Part shown: one piece after another, positions 7,101 to 13,723 of the stretch | Position numbering within the stretch: position 1 is the first letter of the stretch | Layout: every line of letters begins with the position of its first letter | Assembly: GCA_012729015.1 (NCBI GenBank) | Contig: JAAYDY010000049.1 | Coordinates: forward strand, 1-34,206 | Direction: 5' to 3' | DNA from: Phycisphaerae bacterium | GTDB taxonomy: Bacteria > Planctomycetota > Phycisphaerae > FEN-1346 > JAACEH01 | Length of the DNA: 34,206 nt | Notes under the pieces: model-generated | What the model was told of the DNA's origin: nothing | Seen by the model: the letters and a program-made list of their open reading frames with translations, nothing else | Databases searched by the model: none | Position numbers and translations under genes: made by a program

Positions 7101-7307
7101 ATGGCGCGCGGTAAGGTGAAGTGGTTTAACGATCAGAAGGGCTTCGGTTTCATCGAGTCGCCGGAACTGGGCAGCGACGTTTTTGTCCACTACTCCGGGA
7201 TCAACGCCGAAGGATTCAGGACCCTGGCCGAGGGCGACGAGGTGGAGTTCGAACTCACCCAGGGCCCCAAGGGCCCCAAGGCGGAGAACGTCACGCGCGT
7301 GATGTAG
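7101..7307 (+). CDS. cold-shock domain protein (CspA family)
   Basis: A 68-residue single-domain nucleic-acid-binding protein, an RNA chaperone acting in the cytoplasm. It begins [19 protein letters not shown], which contains RNP1 (KGFGFIE), followed by RNP2 as DVFVHYSG. Length and motifs match bacterial CspA/B. I chose ATG 7101 because AAGGGAGGA lies 6-8 bases upstream and homology begins at once; the frame is open further 5' but without family similarity. It is monocistronic: own promoter at 6893-6920, long leader, and a strong terminator at 7343-7376. The C-terminus ([14 protein letters not shown]) is typical. Which csp paralogue it corresponds to cannot be told. Confidence 0.97.
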   Translation: MARGKVKWFNDQKGFGFIESPELGSDVFVHYSGINAEGFRTLAEGDEVEFELTQGPKGPKAENVTRVM

Positions 7308-7342
7308 CCAGGCGGCCACGGACGAGCCACCCCATCCAGACA

Positions 7343-7376
7343 CCCCGCTCGACTCCCGTCGGGCGGGGTTTTGTGT
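7343..7376 (+). terminator. intrinsic terminator of the csp gene
   Basis: CCCCGCTCGAC (7343-7353) pairs with GTCGGGCGGGG (7358-7368), 11 pairs including one G-T, around a TCCC loop. TTTTGTGTT follows directly. It lies 36 bases after the csp stop and 31 bases before the end of the convergent phosphatase gene. Confidence 0.85.
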
Positions 7377-7406
7377 TAATCGACCGCGGCACGCCGCCCC
7401 CCGATC

Positions 7407-8870
7407 TCAGGCAACGCGCTGAACGGCCAGGACGGTTACGTCGTCATCAAGCCGCCGGCACTGACAATGCCCCATGAGTTGCTCGTGGAGCGTCTGGGTC
7501 ACCGTGTCCGTGGCGGCCAGGTCACCCCGGGCGAGCAGCCCCTTGAGCCGCGACAGGCCGAATTGTTCCCCGTCGTCCCCGACGGCCTCCACGACGCCGT
7601 CGGTGTAGAGCAGCAGGAGATCTCCCGGCCCCAGGTCGGTCTCGACATCCTGGTAGGCGACCTCGTCCTCGATGCCCAGGGGAATGCCGCCGCGCTCGCT
7701 GAGTTCCTCGACGTGTCCGGCCCGTCGCCGCACCAGTCCCGGCGGATGACCGGCCACCGAGTAGACCATTCGCCCGTGTGCGGCGTCCAGCACGCAGCAG
7801 AAGGCCGTGACGTAGTTCATCTCGAACAGGCCGACGACGGCCTCGTTGACCTGCCGGAGCACCTCGGCGGGACTGCACTCGTGACCGCCGTCGCCCTGGG
7901 TGATGGCCATGCGGAACGCGGCCGTGACGACGCTCATGAGCAGCGCCGCCGAGACGCCGTGACCCATGGCGTCGGCCATGTACACGGCCACGCACCCGCA
8001 GTCCAGCGGGATGACGCTGAGGGCGTCGCCGCCGATCTGGTCGGCCGGCTCGTAGAGCACCGACATGCGCAACCGGTCGGATTGCGGCAGCGACGTCGGA
8101 ATCAGGGCCATTTGCACCTTGCGGGCCAGGGCCATCTCCCGACGGCTCCGCTCGTTCTCCTCGGCCAGGCGAAGGTTCTGCTGTTCGATCGTGCGGGCGT
8201 GCTCGGACAGTTGCGAGAACATGCGGCCGCGATGGATCGCCACCGACACCACCCCGGCGATCTGAAGGAAGAAGTCCACGTGGGCGTCGTTGTAGGCGGC
8301 GGGCTGCACGCTGTCGAAGAAAAGAAACCCCACCGTCCGGCCGTCCACCACCAGCGGACACGTCAGCGATGACCGGATGCTCTCGTCCACCAGCATGTGC
8401 GACGTCTCGCTCGTCGTGTGGGCGCGGGCATAGTCGGCCATGTCGTTGATGATGCGAGGCCGGCCGCTGCGGACCAGTTCGCCCAGCGACGTGTCGACCA
8501 ACGGACGGCTGTAGCCTTCGACAATCTGCTGTGGGTTCCGGCTGCGCGACCATTCCGAGACCACCAGTTCCTGCTCGTGGTTGATCGAGGCATAGCCGAT
8601 GCGGTCGTACGGAATCACGTCGGCGAACTCGTCGTAGATGAAGTTGAGCACGTCCTCCAGCAGCTGGCCGCGGTTGACGCGGGACACAATCTGACTGAGC
8701 CGCCGGAACTCGCGTCGCTGAAGCTCCAGCGTCGATGTCAGCGACGCGACTTCCTGGCGGAGGTGCTCGCAGCCGTCGCCCGCCGCAGAGACTGCCCTCG
8801 CCTTGGTCTCGCCCCGAGCCGAACCACGGCTCAACTCGGACGTGGGTTGTGCTTGCTCACCATCGCTCAT
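7407..8870 (-). CDS. GAF-domain PP2C/SpoIIE-type serine phosphatase (RsbU-like)
   Basis: A soluble 487-residue signalling phosphatase. Residues 35-65 are a short coiled coil, about 68-214 a GAF domain (YDRIGYASI, CPLVVDGRTVGFLFFDS), about 215-250 a second coiled coil with the usual RKVQMALIPTSLP linker, and 268-487 the SpoIIE phosphatase domain. Metal-site motifs are GGD (280-282), ADAMGHG with Asp300, AGHPP (374-378), YTDGVVEA (422-429) and DDDVTVL (475-481). The segment GGDALSV departs from the usual GGDFYD, losing the second acidic residue. Such proteins dephosphorylate anti-anti-sigma factors or similar partners on a GAF-sensed signal; no partner is in the window. ATG 8870 is preceded by GGAGGGG at 8 bases. 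Confidence 0.93.
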   Translation of the reverse strand: MSDGEQAQPTSELSRGSARGETKARAVSAAGDGCEHLRQEVASLTSTLELQRREFRRLSQIVSRVNRGQLLEDVLNFIYDEFADVIPYDRIGYASINHEQELVVSEWSRSRNPQQIVEGYSRPLVDTSLGELVRSGRPRIINDMADYARAHTTSETSHMLVDESIRSSLTCPLVVDGRTVGFLFFDSVQPAAYNDAHVDFFLQIAGVVSVAIHRGRMFSQLSEHARTIEQQNLRLAEENERSRREMALARKVQMALIPTSLPQSDRLRMSVLYEPADQIGGDALSVIPLDCGCVAVYMADAMGHGVSAALLMSVVTAAFRMAITQGDGGHECSPAEVLRQVNEAVVGLFEMNYVTAFCCVLDAAHGRMVYSVAGHPPGLVRRRAGHVEELSERGGIPLGIEDEVAYQDVETDLGPGDLLLLYTDGVVEAVGDDGEQFGLSRLKGLLARGDLAATDTVTQTLHEQLMGHCQCRRLDDDVTVLAVQRVA

Positions 8871-8952
8871 GGCTTCGGCCCCTCCAAGGCCACATCGCGG
8901 CCGCAGGCCGCCTTTGAGAATAATAGAGGCCACGCCGCCCACAAACAAGTAG

Positions 8953-8972
8953 GTCGGGTCAACAGACCCGAC
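8953..8972. repeat. perfect 8-bp hairpin in the divergent phosphatase/nitrilase spacer
   Basis: GTCGGGTC-AACA-GACCCGAC forms a perfect stem with a four-base loop. It sits between two divergently transcribed genes and has no T-run, so it is not a terminator. It could be an operator or a copy of a genome-wide palindrome; no second copy lies in this window. Confidence 0.45.
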
Positions 8973-9105
8973 ACGCAGAGCACAGGGAGAGGCGCCGCCT
9001 GACCGGCCACGCCTTGCATTTGGGCGGCGGGGATGTTACAAGGGGCCGCCGCGGTCGCCGATTTCGGGGGCCGGCCGCTGGACACGTGACCAGGAGACCC
9101 ACCTC

Positions 9106-9966
9106 ATGACCGCACGAGGAACGCTGCGGGTGGCGACGGTGCAATTCGCCGTGACGGCCGATCCGCGCCACAATGGCCGCATCATCCGCCGCTTCATGGC
9201 TCGCGCCAAGGCAGCCCGCGCCGACGCGGTGCATTTCAGCGAATGCGCCCTCAGCGGCTACGCCGGCAGCGAGTTCACGACGTGGGACGGCTACCCGTGG
9301 GAAACGCTGCGGCAGGAGACCGAGCACGTCATGGCCGAGGCCCGTCGCCTGAAGCTCTGGACGATCCTCGGCAGCACCCATCCGCTGACGCCGCCGAACA
9401 AGCCGCACAACTCCCTCTTCGTGATCGATCCGCGAGGATGCATCGTGGACCGGTACGACAAGCGGTTCCTGACCGTCGGCGACCTCGACTACTACTCGGC
9501 CGGCGACCACTGGACCACGTGGACCCTCAACGGCGTCAAGTGCGCCGCGCTCATCTGTTTCGACGTGCGGTTCCCCGAGTTGTACCGCGAGATCAAGAAG
9601 CTCGGCGTCGAGATGGTGTTCCAGTCGTTCTACAACGCGCGCGTCGCCAAGCGCGGGCCGCACATCCACACGTACATCATGCGACAGACGGCCCAGGCCC
9701 AGTGCGGCATCAACTACCTGTGGATGAGCGCGAACAACTCGTCGGCGTGGTACAGCTCGTGGCCGAGCGTGTTCATCCGGCCCGACGGATTCATCGTCGG
9801 ACAGCTCCCGATGAACCGCGCCGGCATGATGGTCAACGTGGTGGACACGCACAAGACCTTCTACGACGCCTCGGGCCGCTTCCGCGCCGACACCATGCGC
9901 GGCCAACTGCACAGCGGCACCCAGCCCCGCCGCGACCCGCGCAGCCGCAACCGGACGGCGCTGTAG
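9106..9966 (+). CDS. carbon-nitrogen hydrolase (nitrilase superfamily amidohydrolase)
   Basis: A 286-residue cytoplasmic enzyme of the nitrilase fold, which hydrolyses amide or nitrile C-N bonds. The Glu-Lys-Cys triad is visible as FSECALSGY (Glu46), YDKRFL (Lys119) and ALICFDVRFPEL (Cys151). The Cys motif with RFPEL resembles the amidase and omega-amidase branches. The C-terminus (RGQLHSGTQPRRDPRSRNRT) is basic and probably flexible. ATG 9106 has CAGGAGA about 8 bases upstream. It stands alone, divergent from the phosphatase and convergent with the ankyrin gene, so context gives no substrate. Confidence 0.93.
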   Translation: MTARGTLRVATVQFAVTADPRHNGRIIRRFMARAKAARADAVHFSECALSGYAGSEFTTWDGYPWETLRQETEHVMAEARRLKLWTILGSTHPLTPPNKPHNSLFVIDPRGCIVDRYDKRFLTVGDLDYYSAGDHWTTWTLNGVKCAALICFDVRFPELYREIKKLGVEMVFQSFYNARVAKRGPHIHTYIMRQTAQAQCGINYLWMSANNSSAWYSSWPSVFIRPDGFIVGQLPMNRAGMMVNVVDTHKTFYDASGRFRADTMRGQLHSGTQPRRDPRSRNRTAL

Positions 9967-10010
9967 GACACGCGCGGTGAACGCCCGCATTCATGGGGCG
10001 GCCCCGCATG

Positions 10011-11228
10011 CTACTTGCCGAAGCGATCCTTCTCGTATTGCCGGATCAGTCTGGCCACCCAGAACTGCCCGCGCTCGATAGCCATGTCATGGGGCGAGCG
10101 GCCGTCGCACCCAGGTCTCAGGTCGGCCCCTGCCTCAATCATGTATCGAACCACGTCCTCACAGGGCGTCTTCGCCGCCTGGTAGATCGGAAAACCATAT
10201 GGGCTCGACACGTTGACGTCCGCGCCATGCTCAATGAGAAACTTGACCGCAGACAGGTTCCCAGAGCGCGCCGCTTGATGCAGATGCGACCAGCCAGAGG
10301 GATCTGCGGCATTCAGATTGCCGCCGCGCCGATGCAGATCCTCAAGTTCGTTCAGTTCCTGCATCCACCAGTCCTGGCTGTAGAGGTGCTTGACGTAGTC
10401 CGAATCCGAGATGCCGTGAAGCCTGTCCTGCCATCGCGACTCGTCTTCTCTCATGATGGTCACCAACTCACGAAACCCCGCAGCCTCAGCGACGTCAAGA
10501 GGCGTCTTGCCCTCGCCGTTGCAGACGGAGACATCGGCCCCGGCCAGCAGCAGTAGCAGGAGCATCCTCCTGCGGTGAAACTCGGTGACGCGATAGACGC
10601 GATCTGGAGTTGTGCCGGAAAGCTGCATATAGCCTGACGTTCCAGCAGCGTAGTGAAGCGGAGTGTTACCCTCGTCATCCCCGACGTTCACATCCGCCCC
10701 CCGTGCGATCAGAAACGCCACAGACTCCTCCACATGGGGCAGCCAGAAAGCGAGTGTCCAGCCAGCATCTTGTGGCCAGCACAGCGACTCGACCACCTCA
10801 TGGAGAGGCGTGAGACCATACTCCCCGCACGTCTGGAGGACGGCTCCCCGATCCATCAACATCGCAGCGATGTCCGTGTGACCCTGGCAGAGCGCTTCGA
10901 CCAGAGGGGTACTCCCACACTCTGCCCCTGCATTCACATCGGCTCCCGCCTCCAGAAGCATCAGAACCACGTGTTCGTGTCCGGTCATGGCGGCGATAGA
11001 CAGTGAGTCGTGCAAGGGACCGTGAAGGCTGATGTCCGTGTCCACGTCGCTCACGGGACGATTGACCGGCACTCCCCAGGCTATGCTGCGGCGGACGTGC
11101 TCGACCTGGCAGTATCGAACCGCTCCACCGAGAGACATGCGCGGCAACGGTCCCCGCGTGATAAAGAACCCGCCGACCACTGCGGCGGCGAGCACGAGAA
11201 TCAGAAACTGAAACCGGATCGAACGCAT
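10011..11228 (-). CDS. membrane-anchored ankyrin-repeat protein
   Basis: A 405-residue protein with one N-terminal membrane segment (FQFLILVLAAAVVGGFF, about residues 6-22) after a basic start, followed by ankyrin repeats. Typical repeat pieces are VVLMLLEAGADVNAG, GSTPLVEALCQGH, GNTPLHYAAG, MLLLLLLAGADVSV, GKTPLDVAEAAGF, AVKFLIEHGADVNV and VVRYMIEAGADL. An interruption of about 60 residues without repeats (around EDESRWQDRLHGISD) splits the array in two. Ankyrin repeats bind other proteins; there is no catalytic domain. I preferred ATG 11228 over the TTG 21 bases upstream because it gives a normal anchor, though its GGAGG lies 12 bases away. GC content appears somewhat lower than in the neighbours. 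Confidence 0.88.
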   Translation of the reverse strand: MRSIRFQFLILVLAAAVVGGFFITRGPLPRMSLGGAVRYCQVEHVRRSIAWGVPVNRPVSDVDTDISLHGPLHDSLSIAAMTGHEHVVLMLLEAGADVNAGAECGSTPLVEALCQGHTDIAAMLMDRGAVLQTCGEYGLTPLHEVVESLCWPQDAGWTLAFWLPHVEESVAFLIARGADVNVGDDEGNTPLHYAAGTSGYMQLSGTTPDRVYRVTEFHRRRMLLLLLLAGADVSVCNGEGKTPLDVAEAAGFRELVTIMREDESRWQDRLHGISDSDYVKHLYSQDWWMQELNELEDLHRRGGNLNAADPSGWSHLHQAARSGNLSAVKFLIEHGADVNVSSPYGFPIYQAAKTPCEDVVRYMIEAGADLRPGCDGRSPHDMAIERGQFWVARLIRQYEKDRFGK

Positions 11229-11291
11229 GTTGCCAGTACGCCTCCGCAAACCAGCACCTGCGCTGCCGCAAATGCGAAGAAGCGGCCGTCG

Positions 11292-12182
11292 TCAGGGCGC
11301 GTCGACGTCCACGTGCGTGTCCACCGGGGGTTCGCGGTAGGCGAAGGCCGACGACGGCAGTTCCTTGGTCAGCGTGATGTCCTTGAGGTCCAGCGTCACG
11401 ACGGTCTCGTTGCGGACGGGATGCAGCAACAGAAAACGGAAGACCAGCTTGCCGGGAACGCGGACCCCGTCCACCTCGCGGTAGTCCGACAGCGTGCTGA
11501 CCACAATCGGTTCGCCCGACGGGTCCAGCAGGCGCACGCTCACCGGATCGTGCTTGTACCGGTCGAGGTGGATCTCCTGGATGATGCACGTGGAGGCGAA
11601 CCCGCCGTGGGCCTCCGCCGGCAGAGGCGACGACGCCACCACCTGGATCACGTCCGTGTCCGGGTCGCGGCGGAACATCGCGCGGCCGTCGGCCGGCACG
11701 GCGAACATGCCGAGGGTCTCCAGCAGCCGGTCCGGCCGCAGGAGCAACCGGTCCTGCCCCGAGCCGCCATGGCGACCCTTCCACTCGGTCGAGGTCTTCG
11801 GCTTGACCCAGAACCAGTACTGCTCGTCGTTAGAATGCAGGCCGAACACCGCGCCGACAAACGGGGCCTTGCCCTGGAGCAGCAGATTGCGCGGCTTGTC
11901 GAAGACGAAATGTCCGTCGGCCGAGTACGATTCGCGCCCCGTCACCAATGCGCCCGCGTCATCGAACTTCGGCATGTCCACGGCGATGTGGCACCGCGAC
12001 CAGAGCCGCTGGATGCTTTCGGCGCGGGCGTTGTAGCCCGAGAGCACCGCATGGCGCGACAGAAACTGCTGCGGCGGAACCGGGGGCTTGCACCCCGCCA
12101 GCGTCGCCGCGCCGCAAGCCACGACCACGGCCGCCGCCACAACACGCCGCCACGCACATCGGTCACGATGCCTGCTCACCAC
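11292..12182 (-). CDS. LolA/outer-membrane-lipoprotein-like lipoprotein
   Basis: A 296-residue predicted lipoprotein. A signal peptide with Arg-rich start and hydrophobic core ends in LAGC (Cys31), followed by KPPVPP. The mature region has alternating beta-strand-like sequence: DMPKFDDAGALVTGRESYSADGHFVFDKP, then RNLLLQGK, then a late FRFLLLHPVRNETVVTLDLKDI. This resembles planctomycete proteins related to the LolA/LolB or MucB fold that bind lipid or lipoprotein; the link is tentative. The GTG start at 12182 has GGAGG 9 bases upstream and overlaps the end of the zinc-ribbon gene at 12163 by 20 bases, which indicates an operon. Confidence 0.8.
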   Translation of the reverse strand: MVSRHRDRCAWRRVVAAAVVVACGAATLAGCKPPVPPQQFLSRHAVLSGYNARAESIQRLWSRCHIAVDMPKFDDAGALVTGRESYSADGHFVFDKPRNLLLQGKAPFVGAVFGLHSNDEQYWFWVKPKTSTEWKGRHGGSGQDRLLLRPDRLLETLGMFAVPADGRAMFRRDPDTDVIQVVASSPLPAEAHGGFASTCIIQEIHLDRYKHDPVSVRLLDPSGEPIVVSTLSDYREVDGVRVPGKLVFRFLLLHPVRNETVVTLDLKDITLTKELPSSAFAYREPPVDTHVDVDAP

Positions 12183-12729
12183 CGGACGGTTCCTCCCGGG
12201 CTGCTTCGCTGCCGCCGTCGATCAGGTCCAGCAACGTGCCGATCTCCTGGCTGACGGCGATCACCGCCTCGTCGCTGAGGCGACGGTCCATCAGTTCGTG
12301 AACCTCGCGCGTGCGCGACTTGCGGACCAGCATGTAGCTGCGATTGCCGCGGCGGCGCGTCCCCTCCATTTTCAGGCGACGCTTGCGGATCAGCATCAGC
12401 CCGATCACGTAGCGGAAATCCAGCCGCGACTCGTCGTCGGTGCCGGCCAGACGGAAGAACACCTCCAGCAGCCGATCGTCGTCGATCACGATGCGTTTCT
12501 TCTTCGGCTGCTCGGGCTCCGGCAGCCGCGTTCGCCAGAACGCCAACCGCTCGATCCGCTCGCCGGGCCAGTGGTCCATGCAGAAGTCCAGCCGCGACAG
12601 CCCGTGCGGGTGCTCCGGCGACGGTTGGACTTCGTACAGCGCAGAGATGAACTCCTCCTGCGGCTGAAACTCGCGGCCGCAGTGCTTGCACATGCGACGG
12701 CCCGATTCGATGGGGTAATCCTGTGTCAT
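12163..12729 (-). CDS. zinc-ribbon conserved hypothetical protein
   Basis: A 188-residue soluble protein of unknown role. Its N-terminal third has CKHCG (Cys14, Cys17) and LDFCMDHW (Cys50, His53), a CCCH set fit to bind one zinc. The rest is helical and very basic in the middle (LMLIRKRRLKMEG, RRRGNRSYMLVRKSR), with an acidic C-terminus. It contains PKKKR and IDDDRLLEVFF segments. The ATG is 44 bases after the previous gene's stop, and its 3' end overlaps the lipoprotein gene. The basic central section suggests binding to nucleic acid or ribosome, but this is inference. Confidence 0.8.
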   Translation of the reverse strand: MTQDYPIESGRRMCKHCGREFQPQEEFISALYEVQPSPEHPHGLSRLDFCMDHWPGERIERLAFWRTRLPEPEQPKKKRIVIDDDRLLEVFFRLAGTDDESRLDFRYVIGLMLIRKRRLKMEGTRRRGNRSYMLVRKSRTREVHELMDRRLSDEAVIAVSQEIGTLLDLIDGGSEAAREEPSGGEQAS

Positions 12730-12772
12730 GATTCCTCTGACTGCCTGATCCCGAAAACGCGATCGGCGATGC

Positions 12773-13042
12773 TCAGCGAGCGCGGAAAAATCGTGTCGTC
12801 GTGCCGCCCGGGGCCACCCGCACCGTCACCTTCGCGGCGCACTTCGGGCACCAGCCCACGTACGCCGTCCCGGCCGCGTTGCGGTACACCCGGGCGTACA
12901 CGTTGCAGCACTCGAAATGAACGCTGATCCACGGCCGCTCCTGGCCCCGGTCGGGTGGGGTCGCCCCCTGCCCCGAGCGGCCGCCGAGCATCCGCGCCGC
13001 CTCGTCGCTCAGATCGAGAATGTCCTCGTCGTCTCCCGACAT
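12773..13042 (-). CDS. short zinc-ribbon-like hypothetical protein (89 aa)
   Basis: No named family recognised. The N-terminus MSGDDEDILDLSDEAARML is acidic. The C-terminal half has HFECC (Cys45, Cys46) and WCPKCAAKV (Cys65, Cys68), a likely zinc knuckle in a beta-rich fold, ending RVAPGGTTTRFFRAR. I chose ATG 13042; a TTG 21 bases earlier also keeps the frame. The SD is weak. It lies 27 bases after the cyclodeaminase gene and 43 before the next zinc-ribbon gene, in the same orientation, so the set is probably one transcript. Confidence 0.75.
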   Translation of the reverse strand: MSGDDEDILDLSDEAARMLGGRSGQGATPPDRGQERPWISVHFECCNVYARVYRNAAGTAYVGWCPKCAAKVTVRVAPGGTTTRFFRAR

Positions 13043-13069
13043 CGCTCGTGCCGTCCGGCACAACGACCT

Positions 13070-13723
13070 CTACCTCTGCCGTGCCCGGATCGCCTCCAGA
13101 CACTCCTGCCGCAGTCCGGCCACCGTATCCTGCCGCTCGTCCAGTTCCCTGGCGGTCTCGGCCGCCAGACGCTGGTCCTTGATGCCCGCGAGGTTCACCT
13201 CGACGTTGACGCGGCTTGCGGCGAAGGCGGCCTCGGCCAGCACGGCCGCCACCGCCACGTCGCTCAGCAGATTCGCGTTGGCGATGTTAGCCAGTTCGAC
13301 GGCCGCCTCGAGCGTCCGCTCGGCCAACCGCGTCGCCGCCAGCGGCACCTGCATCGACTCGGCCAGGGCCTTCTGGATCGCCGCGGCACGGGCCGCCTTC
13401 TCGGCGTCGGTGCCCTTCGGCTGCCGGTAGGCCTCCATCACGGCCCCGTAGGCCGCCATGTCCTTGTGCATCAGGTCCACAAACGCCGTCCGGGCCTCGG
13501 CCAGCACCGCCAAGTCCGCACGCACGCGAGGCTCAACGTCCTGGTACTTCTCGCGGCCCGCCGTGAAGTTCCCCGCCATCGACGCCATGGTCGTCGCCAA
13601 CGCCCCGACCAGCGCCGCCACACTGCCGCCGCCCGGCGTCGGCTTGTCCGCCGCCGCGTCATCCAGGTACTCCCTCAACGGACGATCCAGGTAGCTGCTC
13701 ACGACCGCCTCCTCACGACTCAT
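13070..13723 (-). CDS. formimidoyl-tetrahydrofolate cyclodeaminase-like protein (cyclodeaminase/cyclohydrolase)
   Basis: A 217-residue all-helical cytoplasmic protein of the formiminotransferase-cyclodeaminase family. It converts formimino-THF to methenyl-THF, or acts as a methenyl-THF cyclohydrolase (FchA). The folate-site motif KPTPGGGSVAALVGALATTM at about 27-46 is diagnostic. FVDLMHKDMAAYGAVMEAYR and VNVEVNLAGIKD are typical core and C-terminal pieces. The ATG overlaps the stop of the upstream M16 peptidase gene (ATGA at 13723-13720). No formiminotransferase or histidine-degradation gene is present, so a role in one-carbon metabolism is more likely than histidine utilisation. Confidence 0.9.
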   Translation of the reverse strand: MSREEAVVSSYLDRPLREYLDDAAADKPTPGGGSVAALVGALATTMASMAGNFTAGREKYQDVEPRVRADLAVLAEARTAFVDLMHKDMAAYGAVMEAYRQPKGTDAEKAARAAAIQKALAESMQVPLAATRLAERTLEAAVELANIANANLLSDVAVAAVLAEAAFAASRVNVEVNLAGIKDQRLAAETARELDERQDTVAGLRQECLEAIRARQR

